A stretch of 64,000 nt of DNA from JACJXF01 sp964404825 (lineage in GTDB: Bacteria; Bacteroidota; Bacteroidia; Bacteroidales; GCA-2748055). The notes under the pieces are model-generated. The model had not been told where the DNA came from, searched no databases, and worked only from the letters and a program-made list of their open reading frames with translations. Shown here piece after piece: positions 1 to 9,634 of the stretch. The DNA is taken from contig CAYOLQ010000006.1 of assembly GCA_964404825.1 (NCBI GenBank), forward strand, positions 1 through 64,000. The letters are read 5' to 3'. The translations under genes were made by a program, and so were the position numbers. The first letter of the stretch is position 1. Every line of letters begins with the position of its first letter.

Positions 1-1
1 G

Positions 2-394
2 GGACACGTTGATGCGTATGGTTCTGCAGATAACGGAAAAACCTGGACCTTTCTGAGCCGCGTCGGTGAAACCGGCGGCGCGATGCAGAACGGCAATCCT
101 CCGGCCCTGGTGGCGCTCAAAGACGGCAGGATCGCTTGTGCCTATGGAGACCGGAGGACAGCCAGAATAATGATACGTCTTAGTTCCGATGGTGGTAAAA
201 CCTGGGGCGACGAACTGGTGGCACGCGACGATTTTCAACGGGGCAAGGACAACAGTTCGGATATGGGATATGCCCGGCTGGTGACAAACCATAAAAACAA
301 TCTCGTGGTCATGTATTACTGGGCCACCAAAGAGATACCCCAGGGTCATATCGCTGCAACTATATGGGAGGCGTCTCCGCCCCTTCGATTTTAA
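2..394 (+). CDS. BNR/Asp-box beta-propeller protein (sialidase-like), C-terminal fragment
   Basis: The gene enters from outside the window and stays open from base 2 to the stop at 392-394, so only about 130 C-terminal residues are visible. Two Asp-box motifs of the form S-x-D-x-G-x-T-W are seen (SADNGKTW near base 23 and SSDGGKTW near base 184), which mark blades of a sialidase-type six-bladed propeller. Such proteins are usually secreted glycan-active or glycan-binding proteins. Two further BNR proteins in the island suggest a shared role. Whether it is a true sialidase cannot be judged because the catalytic N-terminal half is missing. The stretch is clearly richer in G+C than the genes that follow, which could reflect transfer or high expression. 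Confidence 0.8.
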   Translation, partial: GHVDAYGSADNGKTWTFLSRVGETGGAMQNGNPPALVALKDGRIACAYGDRRTARIMIRLSSDGGKTWGDELVARDDFQRGKDNSSDMGYARLVTNHKNNLVVMYYWATKEIPQGHIAATIWEASPPLRF

Positions 395-540
395 CCTGAA
401 AATCATAAGTACATTTTAAGGTTTATTCAATCTTATTGTGAATAAATTTTAAAATTAATCCGGTCTAATTAGTCTTATGAATTATTCTTCAATCATTAAA
501 ATTTACTACCTGTTATGGTAAAATCATTTTCAAACCAGAT

Positions 541-2985
541 ATGAACATACGGATCCTCTTTCGCCAGTACCGAAGATCGGGTTTTTTATCCATTGTAAGG
601 TTTCTAAGCCTTTTAGTTGGTTTTGCTGTCTCGATAGTTATTATTGGGTGGGTCACAAAAGAATTAAACTATGACCGGTTTTGGGAAAATAAAGACAGAA
701 TATACCGGATTGCATTTGAACAGTACCGGAACAATGAATTGCAGTTAAGCATGGCTTGCACTTACCGGGGAGTTACGGATGTGATGCTGGAGGAGCTTCC
801 TGAAGTGGAGGCAAGGGTTAGGTTTCACCGTGATATGATAACCGTATTTACTCCCGATGCTCAGGTACAGGATGTTAAGATGTTTTATGCAGACACCAGC
901 ATTTTTGATGTCCTTAAAAGAAAAATCATTGCGCAGGAATCTTCATCGCTGTTTTCTGATCTTACATCTGTCCTGATCTCGGAATCTCTTGCCAGAAAAA
1001 TCTATGGCGATAAAAACCCGATTGGCAGATCTTTGAAAGTAAATTCATGGGAATTATATGTCAGCGCAGTTTTTGAGGATATCCCGGAAAACAGTCATCT
1101 CAGCTTCGACCTGCTTTTAACAATACCTACACTTCGTGCCTACCAGGCAAATTACAATGTTTCAACCAGTAAACTCGACAGGAGCAAACCTTTCGAATAC
1201 ATCCCGCCGGGTCCGTATGATGCCGGATCATGGGGAAAATGGTACGGTTACAGCTATATTCTGGTCAAGGAGGGTACAGATATAAAAGAGCTGGAAATGA
1301 AAGCGGAATCGCTGATCAAACCTGAAAATCTTCCTTCAGGTTTCAGTTCATCGAGGATAGACCTTATTTTTCAGCCCATCACCGATATCCATCTTAAATC
1401 ACATCTCACCGAAGAATGGAAAATGAACGGCAGTATTGTACAGGTTTATACCATGATACTGGTTGCTTTAATTGTTCTGATTATAAGCATTGTAAACTTT
1501 ATCAATCTCTCGGTAATGGATTTTTATGACCAGTCATTTAATTCTGCTATCAGGAGAATTCATGGTGCAAGGGTTTCAGACATTTTATTATTTGGATTTG
1601 TAAAGGAATTCTTAATAAGTCTTTCAGCTGGTATTTTCTCATTTCTAATCGGATATTACGCGCTAAAAGAACTTGTTCCGGGAACTATTCCGGGTATTCA
1701 CTCGGTTATCCTTATTTCCACGATAATAATTTTAAGTGCTCTTTTAACACTCATCATACCTCTCTTGCACCTGCGGTCAAGAAGTCTGCAGGAGATGCTT
1801 AAAAAAAGGATCATTTCTGGTTCAGGGGGGATTATAACCCGCAAACTGCTCGTAACTGTTCAGTTTGCAATTTCTATTTTCCTTATTGCCGGGAGCATTG
1901 TTGTTTATTATCAACTTCAGTACATACAGAAAAAAGATCCGGGATTTGAGCCGGAATCGATTATCTTTTCCTACAGCCCGATGACTGCACGTCAAAAACA
2001 ATATGATCAGGGAAAACTATTGGTTTTTCGCGACAGGATGGCAAATATTCCGGGAGTACTGGGTTTTTGTTCTTCATCATCGGTTCCGGGGAAGGATTTC
2101 CTTTTTCATTCCGATAATGTTTCCCGTACTGGTAATGAACCAGACAAACAAACTTACTTCCAGGTATTGAACTTCGACCCGGGTTACATTGATACTTACA
2201 AGCTGAATTTGATTGCAGGCCGCAATTTCACTGATACAGACAAGTATCCTGGGGAAGAAGTAATACTTAACGAAATCGCGGCAAAAAGAATCGGATTTAA
2301 AAGTCCGGAGGAAGCACCCGGTGAAATGATCACTGTTGATGGTTTGAATTATATTGTACAAGGGGTTGTTAAAGACTTTCATCATCTCTCTCTCAAACAG
2401 GAGCTTACTCCTGTAATAATCTTTAAAAGCCTGAAATGGCGTTTTAATATTGGCTATTATTCATTCAGAATTTCACCCGAAAATATTCAGGCAACTATTC
2501 CGCTTATTGAGAAAGCCTGGACAGAAATCTTTCCGGGAGAATGGTTTATTTACAGATATCTTGAAGACAATTACCAGGATCAATACCGGGCGGAAAAAAA
2601 TTTCGGAAGGTCAATTTCATTGGGATCCTCTATGGCAATTCTCATCTCATGTCTTGGTTTATTTGGCTATGCCAGATATTCTGCCGCAAAAAGAGTGAAA
2701 GAAATCGGCGTGCGAAAAACATTTGGCGCAACAAGTATGGATATTTTAGTATTGTTCAATAAAGAGATTTTACAAATGGTTGCAGCAGCAGCGGTTTTCG
2801 GCTTACCATTATCCTGGATCCTTATGAATAAATGGCTGCAGAATTTTGCTTACAGAATAGACATGTCTCTCTGGATGTTCATCGCTGCATTAGGCTTGAC
2901 AGCTTTTATTACCTTTTTCGCAACATTCTATATTTCCTGGAAATCCTCACTTCTTCTACCGAATGAATCCCTGAAGTATGAATAA
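541..2985 (+). CDS. ABC transporter permease with two FtsX/MacB-type modules
   Basis: An 814-residue inner-membrane protein of the long Bacteroidota FtsX-like permease type. A first membrane segment lies around residues 15-37, followed by a MacB-type periplasmic domain. Further helices lie around 300-325, 350-375 and 388-412. A second half starts with a helix near 437-457, has another periplasmic domain and ends with three helices. The diagnostic cytoplasmic motif EIGVRKTFGA starts at residue 721. These proteins act with a separate ATPase in mechanotransmission, export or lipoprotein handling, not in classical import. No ATPase gene lies next to it, so the partner and substrate are unknown. 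The start at 541 precedes the first hydrophobic helix and fits related proteins. Confidence 0.88.
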   Translation: MNIRILFRQYRRSGFLSIVRFLSLLVGFAVSIVIIGWVTKELNYDRFWENKDRIYRIAFEQYRNNELQLSMACTYRGVTDVMLEELPEVEARVRFHRDMITVFTPDAQVQDVKMFYADTSIFDVLKRKIIAQESSSLFSDLTSVLISESLARKIYGDKNPIGRSLKVNSWELYVSAVFEDIPENSHLSFDLLLTIPTLRAYQANYNVSTSKLDRSKPFEYIPPGPYDAGSWGKWYGYSYILVKEGTDIKELEMKAESLIKPENLPSGFSSSRIDLIFQPITDIHLKSHLTEEWKMNGSIVQVYTMILVALIVLIISIVNFINLSVMDFYDQSFNSAIRRIHGARVSDILLFGFVKEFLISLSAGIFSFLIGYYALKELVPGTIPGIHSVILISTIIILSALLTLIIPLLHLRSRSLQEMLKKRIISGSGGIITRKLLVTVQFAISIFLIAGSIVVYYQLQYIQKKDPGFEPESIIFSYSPMTARQKQYDQGKLLVFRDRMANIPGVLGFCSSSSVPGKDFLFHSDNVSRTGNEPDKQTYFQVLNFDPGYIDTYKLNLIAGRNFTDTDKYPGEEVILNEIAAKRIGFKSPEEAPGEMITVDGLNYIVQGVVKDFHHLSLKQELTPVIIFKSLKWRFNIGYYSFRISPENIQATIPLIEKAWTEIFPGEWFIYRYLEDNYQDQYRAEKNFGRSISLGSSMAILISCLGLFGYARYSAAKRVKEIGVRKTFGATSMDILVLFNKEILQMVAAAAVFGLPLSWILMNKWLQNFAYRIDMSLWMFIAALGLTAFITFFATFYISWKSSLLLPNESLKYE

Positions 2986-3367
2986 CTTTTTTTTTATATT
3001 CAGAAAAATAATTATTTATTATCACTGTGTCCGGTTAAATATAAAAAGATGAAATTTACACATACAGATTCAATAAATAAAGAGCAAGAAAAATGAAAGC
3101 TTCAACTTTGTTTCGCCTTTTAAGCACCTCCGGTGAAAATCTTTCTCTCTGCAGGTGTTGAAAAAATGACAGTGGGCATCCATTTTGCTTTTTAAAATTT
3201 TTCAACATCTCTGGCATTTTTGCAGAAATATTCAGAAAAAAAATGCATATTTAATTTTTCATGTGTATGGACTTTTTTGAGTGGACTCAAAATTGAAAAA
3301 TTGGAAATGAATGCTATAAATAGCTTTATTTTATAGCTCTGAAAATATTCATCACAATTTAGTTATT
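2986..3367. other. Intergenic region between the permease and the DUF3078 gene
   Basis: This 382-base AT-rich stretch has no open frame with coding character. It contains an imperfect inverted repeat (arms about 3153-3167 and 3196-3210, built on TGTTGAAAAA and TTTTTCAACA) and, closer to the next gene, a short dyad GCTATAAA/TTTATAGC near 3314-3338. Either could be a transcript hairpin or an operator. No convincing promoter with the TAnnTTTG element was found. Confidence 0.4.
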
Positions 3368-5257
3368 ATGCGCCGAATTATATTAGTATTAATTGGCTCG
3401 ATGATGATATGGCTTACATCCGCACAAAATGTGGATACGCCATTCACTGATACTGACTCAATTCCTTCAGAACCTATTATTTTCACAACATCATCGGCAT
3501 CAGAGTATATCAATGATCTTCTGAAAAAGGATAATTTATGGCGTTCTCACGGGGATACAATGAAGTTTTCCCTGGAGAGGCTGGTTGATCATTTCAATGA
3601 ACCGTTTGACAGTGTCCAAAGCCGTCTTTTCAGGTTTAATTACCATTCCATACTCCTTACAAAGGTTGATGTTATCCGGAATGATACCATCCCGTTAAGA
3701 TGGCTAAACGATTCAACCTTTATTATGAACAATTTGGTTCTGGAGAAAGAACCGTTCATAACGAAAAAGACAGCAGTTAAAAAGGTATTCGCTACCCCGG
3801 ATTCTCAATATGTCCAAAACATACAAGAAATGGAAGCAATGATCGATTATCTCTTGCTGGATGAGGATACCATAATTGAAACGATCATTGATACGGCATA
3901 CCTTGTTTCTAAAGAAATTCAGATGCATCAAATAGTTAATAAGCGTATTGTTCCATCTATTCTTTCTCCTGGTAGTAATAAAACCCTCAGGTTTCTTCCC
4001 GATTCCAGTAAAATCGTGATCTCATTTATTTCAGAAAAAATTATTGCCAACAAAGAGTCCCCGTTTTATATTGTTCCTAATGAGAAAATGCCAGACTCCC
4101 TTCGTATTGCAGTGAATACCCTGCTAACACATACGGTTGCCCGTGATTCATTGCTTTTATATATTAATGATATAACGGGTAAAAGAACCCCATTCTGGTT
4201 AACCAATGAGAATGATGACCTTTACCGTTTTTGGGTCAAGAATATGAGAAATGATTCCATAACAATCTGGATGGGTAATCCCACGAAAAATAATCTCACC
4301 TTCATTCTGGAAGAAGACATTAATGTTCATCGAATGGAGAAAGTAATGGCAGATGATATTCCTTTTACCATAGTAAAGCCTGAAAGTTCTCTTGTAAAGC
4401 TTGAACCATTAAAACCTATACCTGTTTTCTGGAATTATAAGCTTTCCAGTTCACTCTCACTGAACCAGACCTATCTCTCTAACTGGTCGAAGGGTGAAAA
4501 CTCTCTGTCAAGTGCACTTGACATACTTGGTACAGCGAAATACACAAATGCCTTAGCCAAAACGGAGTGGACCAGCAGCGGAAGGATAAGGTACGGAAAC
4601 ATCATAACACAGGAAAACGGATTAAGAACAATTACCGATATTTTTGAATTAAACTCACAATACAACAAGGTAATAAAAGAAAAGGTTGATTTCAGTGCTA
4701 TTTTTTATATGAAGAACCAGATCGCAAAAGGGTATAAATATCCCAATGATTCGGTAGTTGTATCCAGATTCCTTAATCCCGGGACATTTACAATTGGTGT
4801 GGGTTTCGAATATAAACCTTTCAAAGAAACCTCTCTTAACTTTTCGATGCTGTCGTATAAAAACACCTTTGTACTTGATACAGCAAGAATTAATCAGACT
4901 ACACACGGAATAGCAAAAGATATGCGGGCGAAGCAGGAGATGGGAGGACAGCTAATGATAAAAAACAGTTTAAGTATTATGGAAGATATGATTATCTCAA
5001 ATTCTGTACGACTCTTTTCCAGCTACCTTGATCATCCCGGGAATATTGATATAGATTGGGAAATAACCCTGGATAAAATAATTAACTGGTATTTTACGAT
5101 CCGTCTAAATCTTCATTTTATATATGATGACGATATTCGTTTCCCTGTGTTGGATAAAAATGAAAATCCTATCAAATTACCGGATGGGAGTATAAAAAAA
5201 GTTCCGAAGCTTCAGTTTAAGGAATTTCTTGGTTTGACCCTTTTATTCAAGTTCTAG
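3368..5257 (+). CDS. DUF3078 domain-containing outer-membrane-type protein
   Basis: A 629-residue secreted protein with a signal peptide at about residues 1-19. The C-terminal half (from about residue 355) matches what I know of DUF3078, a Bacteroidota family predicted to form a beta-barrel. It includes the characteristic LSLNQTYLSNWSKG stretch starting near residue 364 and alternating aromatic/polar strands, and it ends in a C-terminal phenylalanine as outer-membrane barrel proteins often do. The N-terminal half (about 20-350) is unusually long for this family and carries several short D-S-rich segments; I do not recognise a domain there. Its stop overlaps the stop of the convergent TPR gene by four bases (CTAG). 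Function unknown. Confidence 0.8.
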   Translation: MRRIILVLIGSMMIWLTSAQNVDTPFTDTDSIPSEPIIFTTSSASEYINDLLKKDNLWRSHGDTMKFSLERLVDHFNEPFDSVQSRLFRFNYHSILLTKVDVIRNDTIPLRWLNDSTFIMNNLVLEKEPFITKKTAVKKVFATPDSQYVQNIQEMEAMIDYLLLDEDTIIETIIDTAYLVSKEIQMHQIVNKRIVPSILSPGSNKTLRFLPDSSKIVISFISEKIIANKESPFYIVPNEKMPDSLRIAVNTLLTHTVARDSLLLYINDITGKRTPFWLTNENDDLYRFWVKNMRNDSITIWMGNPTKNNLTFILEEDINVHRMEKVMADDIPFTIVKPESSLVKLEPLKPIPVFWNYKLSSSLSLNQTYLSNWSKGENSLSSALDILGTAKYTNALAKTEWTSSGRIRYGNIITQENGLRTITDIFELNSQYNKVIKEKVDFSAIFYMKNQIAKGYKYPNDSVVVSRFLNPGTFTIGVGFEYKPFKETSLNFSMLSYKNTFVLDTARINQTTHGIAKDMRAKQEMGGQLMIKNSLSIMEDMIISNSVRLFSSYLDHPGNIDIDWEITLDKIINWYFTIRLNLHFIYDDDIRFPVLDKNENPIKLPDGSIKKVPKLQFKEFLGLTLLFKF

Positions 5258-6381
5258 CGAATTTGCTTCTTTAAACTTTCTGTTTTATCGGTTATGAGAA
5301 GAGCGTTATAAAGTCGATAAAGCTTGGAGATAATCTGCTGATTTTTTGGTTCTTTTTCAAAAGCTTTCTCAAGCCATTCAACAGCGGATTCAAATGCGGC
5401 CACTGATTTTGCTTTTTCTTCAAGAAAGGTCTTATTATTTTTAATGGTTCTTGCATTCTCGTCAATTTCCACACCGATGTTATAGTAACATGTTCCAATG
5501 TTTGCATATATATTAATTTCATTAGGTGCCAGATTGACAGCCTGTTCATAAGCAATGATGGCATCTCTGTATTGTGATGTTTTCTGAAAGACCAATCCTT
5601 TTGTATAAGGGAAGATATAGATTGAAGGGTTTGCTATTGATAAAGAGTCGAGGATTCTTACTGCCTTCTCGGAATCATCAGTTTGAAAAAGCAGATCAAC
5701 CAACAGAAGAACCAGATCTTCATTCTTTTTATGGTTTTGGATGCCTTCCATCAGGACCCTTTTAGCAGAAAGTGTATCGCGTTGCTCAAGATATACCGCA
5801 TATAATAAATGTGAGACATTAGGGGAATAATTATCTCTATGCAGTATGCTGAGGTATCCGGTTGCTTTTTCCCACTCTTTGGCCTCGTATGCGGCCAGGG
5901 CAGTATTATAAACAAGGCTTGTATCCAACTGCAATGAAAGAATAGAACTCCGGTTGATCTGAAGAGCTTTTTCAAATGCTCTCAGCGCATCCTTGTATTT
6001 CCTGGAACTGAAATTTTTTTCTCCTAACTTCTGAAATTCATTTGCCAGAAGCGTATACCTGGGTGCCACTTGTACTTCAATTCGTCCCCTTAAATCAAGA
6101 GTGAGTGCTTTCTCATAAGAATAGAAGGCTTCAAAAAGCTGATCAGGGTAAAGTTCTGTTTTCTTCTTTTCATAAGCAGTCTGGCACAACAACCCCCTGG
6201 CATACCATGTTTTGGGCCATTCCTTTGTCATTTCATCGGTTATTGCTTCTTCGATGGCCTTTTTGGCTTCGTCATATTTTGCGGTTTCTATTAGCTGAAA
6301 TACCGAAATGACTTTACTTCTTTGGGCATGAGATAAAAGAGAAAAGCTAAAAAATATGAATGTTAAAAAAAACAGTCTCAT
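5254..6381 (-). CDS. Secreted tetratricopeptide-repeat protein
   Basis: A 375-residue protein with a cleavable signal peptide (residues 1-19, ending SHAQ). It contains several TPR-like helical pairs, clearest at about residues 118-150 (KYKDALRAFEKALQINRSS) and 265-305 (QYRDAIIAYEQAVNLAPNE), with weaker repeats between and after them. TPR arrays bind partner proteins; a periplasmic or outer-membrane-associated scaffold role is likely but unspecified. It is transcribed alone, convergent with the DUF3078 gene and divergent from the PQQ-propeller gene. A TATATTTG element 47-54 bases upstream of its start on the minus strand is a candidate promoter. Confidence 0.82.
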   Translation of the reverse strand: MRLFFLTFIFFSFSLLSHAQRSKVISVFQLIETAKYDEAKKAIEEAITDEMTKEWPKTWYARGLLCQTAYEKKKTELYPDQLFEAFYSYEKALTLDLRGRIEVQVAPRYTLLANEFQKLGEKNFSSRKYKDALRAFEKALQINRSSILSLQLDTSLVYNTALAAYEAKEWEKATGYLSILHRDNYSPNVSHLLYAVYLEQRDTLSAKRVLMEGIQNHKKNEDLVLLLVDLLFQTDDSEKAVRILDSLSIANPSIYIFPYTKGLVFQKTSQYRDAIIAYEQAVNLAPNEINIYANIGTCYYNIGVEIDENARTIKNNKTFLEEKAKSVAAFESAVEWLEKAFEKEPKNQQIISKLYRLYNALLITDKTESLKKQIR

Positions 6382-6427
6382 TATTGAATTTGTTTTTTAC
6401 TGGGATTGTTTTTTATCAATGTATATG

Positions 6428-6435
6428 CAAATATA
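6428..6435 (-). promoter_or_regulatory. Candidate Bacteroidota -7 element for the TPR gene
   Basis: Read on the minus strand the sequence is TATATTTG, a perfect match to the Bacteroidota -7 consensus TAnnTTTG, 47-54 bases upstream of the start codon at 6381. No TTTG -33 element is found at the usual 19-21 base spacing. Confidence 0.4.
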
Positions 6436-6467
6436 AACAATCTCTCAAAGACTTAATAATTTGGCAA

Positions 6468-6599
6468 CTATTCAGTTTTGTTGATCAAAAATATGGGCAT
6501 CTCATTGTATGCCAGATCACAATCGGTAAGCCAGGAAGGAGCCAGTTCAAAATCTTTTGCCCGTGAGCCAGGGTTTACAGCCCCAAAAATGAGTTTTAA
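6468..6599 (-). pseudogene. Remnant C-terminus of an unidentified protein
   Basis: On the minus strand this stretch is open for 43 codons and ends at a TAG (6468-6470). The translation has normal amino-acid composition, including the run DFELAPSWLTDCDLAYNEMP. It has no start codon in context, and an in-frame stop lies immediately upstream (6600-6602), so it looks like the tail of a degraded gene. I do not recognise the family. A chance open frame cannot be excluded. Confidence 0.3.
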
Positions 6600-6815
6600 T
6601 TATTTACTGCTAACAGTTTGAGTAAATATTTTTATTAACAATCCTTCATTTTCTTTTGCTTATTTAGTTACAAATTATAACCTGGATACTCTATATTCGG
6701 GGGCCCATAATTTTTGTATGCAGATGGAATTAGTAACTTTATTACATTTTACTGGTACGCCGATGTTCTCTGGTACATATGTGTTGTCTGAAATTACTTT
6801 AAAAGGGATTGAAAA

Positions 6816-8105
6816 ATGAATAAAAAAATCTTTACCATCATTGCAGTGCTGTTTTTTTTCTTACAGGTGGAGAAAGTAAAAGCACAGGAAAATACCCGGA
6901 ACTGGACCCATTTCAGGGGGAGCCATTTAAACGGTCTTGCAGATGATAAGTCTTACCCGGTTGAATGGAACGATTCCACCAACATTATATGGAAAACATC
7001 TATCCCGGGCAGAGGATGGTCATCTCCCGTGGTATATGGAGACCAGGTATGGTTTACGACTGCTTCTGCAGATGGGATGGAAATGTCTGCTGTCTGCATC
7101 GACTTCGAGACAGGCAGCATCCGAAACCTTATAAAATTATTTGAACCTGATTCCATTTACAGCATCCATGCTGTAAACTCCTATGCCACACCAACCCCTT
7201 GTATTGAAAATGGATTTGTATATGTGCATTTCGGTCAATATGGGACTGCCTGCATCAATACCAGCAATGGCAGGATCGTATGGAAAAGGACCGATTTGTA
7301 TTGCGAACATGTTCAGGGTCCGGGCTCTTCTCCAATAATTCACGGAAACAAACTTATCCTGCACCTGGAGGGAACGGATGTTCAATATCTTGTTGCCCTC
7401 GATAAACGCACCGGGGAAAATTTATGGAAAATTAACCGGCCGGTAGAATGTTATGAACCGCTTTTACCTATTGGCAAAAAAGCCTACACCACACCAATTG
7501 TTATGAATATAAATGGCAAAGAGCTCCTTATTTCAAATGGTTCGGCAGTATGCATTGCCTATAATATTGAAACGGGTGAGGAAGTCTGGAGAATTATAGG
7601 GGGGGAAGATACTTCAGTTTCAATGCCTTTTACGTATAAAGGGAACCTGTACTTTTATACGAGCCTCATAAACCCGAAAGAAGGTGAGAGGTATTCAGAA
7701 TTGCTGGCAGTAAACCCTAATGGATCAGGTGACATAGGCGAAAGCAATATCCTCTGGAAGATGCAGGCTCCTATCCTTCAGTTATCAACGCCGGTTGCTA
7801 AAGACGGACTTATCTATACTATTGATTCAAAGAGCAATATTTTCTGTCTTGATGCTATAAATGGACAAGTTATATGGACAAACAGGATGAAGGGAAAATT
7901 CAACTCATCGCCCGTTGCTGCTTCAGGAAATATTTATTTCAGCTCTACCCAGGGCATTACCTACGTTTTTAAACAAGGCAGGACTATGGGAATCCTTGCT
8001 GAAAACAAGCTCGATGGTGAGATATGGGCCACTCCTTCATTTATTGAGGGTTCAATTCTTTTAAGGACCAGCAATTATTTGTATAAAATCAGTCGTAAGG
8101 ATTAA
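6816..8105 (+). CDS. Secreted PQQ-type beta-propeller protein (PQQ_2/BamB-like)
   Basis: A 429-residue protein with a signal peptide (about residues 1-23, ending KAQ) followed by repeated blades of the PQQ-quinoprotein/BamB type. Each blade carries a G-x-x-x-W or A-x-x-G-x-x-x-W turn, for example SNGRIVWKR, DKRTGENLWK, NIETGEEVWR and AINGQVIWTN. The first blade holds W-x-x-F-R-G-S, typical of proteins that accompany polysaccharide-degradation genes. Nothing seen proves PQQ binding or alcohol oxidation; BamB-like propellers are often only scaffolds. A homologous gene follows 182 bases downstream, so the pair looks like a duplication with strong divergence. Confidence 0.8.
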   Translation: MNKKIFTIIAVLFFFLQVEKVKAQENTRNWTHFRGSHLNGLADDKSYPVEWNDSTNIIWKTSIPGRGWSSPVVYGDQVWFTTASADGMEMSAVCIDFETGSIRNLIKLFEPDSIYSIHAVNSYATPTPCIENGFVYVHFGQYGTACINTSNGRIVWKRTDLYCEHVQGPGSSPIIHGNKLILHLEGTDVQYLVALDKRTGENLWKINRPVECYEPLLPIGKKAYTTPIVMNINGKELLISNGSAVCIAYNIETGEEVWRIIGGEDTSVSMPFTYKGNLYFYTSLINPKEGERYSELLAVNPNGSGDIGESNILWKMQAPILQLSTPVAKDGLIYTIDSKSNIFCLDAINGQVIWTNRMKGKFNSSPVAASGNIYFSSTQGITYVFKQGRTMGILAENKLDGEIWATPSFIEGSILLRTSNYLYKISRKD

Positions 8106-8192
8106 TATAAAAATTCTGTTTCTGTTGGTCTTATTTGGGTCAGCGAAGGGTTTATGGTTGGCAAAATCAGAAACAATAAAAATAATTTCCGG

Positions 8193-8206
8193 TTTTAAGT
8201 ACAATT
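8193..8206 (+). promoter_or_regulatory. AAGTACA motif upstream of the second PQQ-propeller gene
   Basis: TTTTAAGTACAATT lies 82-95 bases upstream of the start at 8288. The core AAGTACA recurs in at least seven other non-coding places between bases 400 and 34030, mostly upstream of catabolic genes. A regulator-binding site is inferred, not shown. Confidence 0.35.
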
Positions 8207-8287
8207 CCTGCAATTCATTCTCTTATATTCAGAAATTGGATTCGTTTGATGAATATTCCATTTTCCACCTTCTGCTAAGTTTAACAA

Positions 8288-9634
8288 ATGAAATTTCCCA
8301 ATATGAGTTCGAATCGTTCCCCGGAATATGCCCTGATGATATTGTTTACTTTCTTAATTTTCTCCAGTTATATTTCACCGGCATTAAGCCAGGAAAACCC
8401 GGAGATTCACAACTGGCATCAATGGATGGGTCCAGATCGTAATGCCAGATGGCACCTCGATCTTAAAAAGGAATCATTGGAAGCAGACGACCTCCAAAAA
8501 ATATGGGAGGTTCCGGTCGGAGCGGGATATAGTGGACCCACCGTAAAGGATGGAAAGGTGTATGTAATGGATTATGTGGGAGAAACTGTGAAATACGAGA
8601 GAGTACTATGTTTTGATGCAAAAACAGGAGATCAGATATGGATCCATCAATACGAGTGTTCATATGTTGTGGGGTATCCTACCGGCCCAAGGGCATCTGT
8701 TCTGATCGATGAAAGCCGGGCATACTCATTTGGTACCATGGGAGACTTGTTTTGCCTGGATACATCTTCCGGAAAGGTATTATGGTATGTTGACGGGAAA
8801 AAAGATTACAATGCCAGTATCCCCGTCTGGGGACTTTCTTCCTCTCCATTAGTAGAGGATGGCCTTGTAATTGTCCAGATGGGAGGAACTCCTGATGCCT
8901 GCCTGGTGGCATTTGAAAAACTCAGCGGAAAAGAAGTATGGAAAGCACTTTCTGACAATGCTTCTTATTCTTCACCCATTGTTGTTGAACAGGCAGGAAA
9001 GAGAGTTCTGGTTTGCTGGACAGGGGATAACGTGGCAGGATTGAATCCTTCAAATGGGGAGATCTACTGGAAAATTCCCTTTAACCGGAAAAAAGATGTC
9101 ATTAATATCCCTACACCTGTGTATTCAGAGCCCTATCTTTTTCTGAGCAGTTTCTGGGAAGGGTCCATGCTGATTAAGCTGGATGAGAAAACCCAGGCAG
9201 CAGATCTGGTATGGGAAAGAGCAGGAGAAAACGAACGAAAAACCGATGCATTGCATTGCTGTATCTCTACACCCCTTATTCAGGAAGGGTATATATATGG
9301 AATTGACAGTTACGGTGAATTTCGCTGCCTGGATTTAAAGAACGGGGACCGCATCTGGACTGACAGTACACTGGTTCCCTTTGGCCGCTGGGCAAATGCC
9401 CATTTGGTTAAGCAAGCTGGAAATTTCTGGGCTTTTAACGAACTGGGCGAGCTGATCCTTGGAAAACTATCCCCTGCCGGCTTCAAGGATATGGGCAGGG
9501 TAACCCTTATCTTGCCGGTGAAGTTGTCCCCAAATCCGAGAGGCGGCGTTACCTGGGCGCACCCGGCTTTTGCTGGCAGGAAAATTTATGCTAGAAGCGA
9601 TGAGAGGCTGGTTTGTTATGAGATTTTAGAGTGA
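8288..9634 (+). CDS. Secreted PQQ-type beta-propeller protein, second copy
   Basis: A 448-residue propeller protein of the same general type as its upstream neighbour. It starts with about 14 polar residues before a hydrophobic signal segment (about residues 15-34, ending PALSQE). The mature part begins with W-x-x-W-M-G-P-D-R-N, a typical first-blade motif of this group, and continues with blades such as DAKTGDQIWI, DTSSGKVLWY, EKLSGKEVWK and NPSNGEIYWK. Periplasmic or surface location is predicted. The substrate is unknown. An 8-base perfect hairpin about 30 bases after the stop could end transcription, which would make this the last gene of a two-gene unit. Confidence 0.8.
   Translation: MKFPNMSSNRSPEYALMILFTFLIFSSYISPALSQENPEIHNWHQWMGPDRNARWHLDLKKESLEADDLQKIWEVPVGAGYSGPTVKDGKVYVMDYVGETVKYERVLCFDAKTGDQIWIHQYECSYVVGYPTGPRASVLIDESRAYSFGTMGDLFCLDTSSGKVLWYVDGKKDYNASIPVWGLSSSPLVEDGLVIVQMGGTPDACLVAFEKLSGKEVWKALSDNASYSSPIVVEQAGKRVLVCWTGDNVAGLNPSNGEIYWKIPFNRKKDVINIPTPVYSEPYLFLSSFWEGSMLIKLDEKTQAADLVWERAGENERKTDALHCCISTPLIQEGYIYGIDSYGEFRCLDLKNGDRIWTDSTLVPFGRWANAHLVKQAGNFWAFNELGELILGKLSPAGFKDMGRVTLILPVKLSPNPRGGVTWAHPAFAGRKIYARSDERLVCYEILE

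Larger units (their letters stand above)
6382..6815. other. Intergenic region with a decayed gene tail and a divergent promoter
   Basis: This 434-base gap separates divergent genes. It holds a TATATTTG element for the minus-strand TPR gene (6428-6435), a 43-codon protein-like stretch on the minus strand (6468-6599, listed separately), and then AT-rich DNA leading to the PQQ-propeller start. A T-rich TAATTTTTG at 6708-6716 is one base off the TAnnTTTG consensus and could be a weak promoter for the plus-strand gene. Confidence 0.4.

Noticed and set aside
8125..8442. Open frame of about 105 codons overlapping the start of the second PQQ-propeller gene
   Set aside because: It overlaps the real gene in another frame, has no signal or family likeness, and its first half lies in an AT-rich promoter region.
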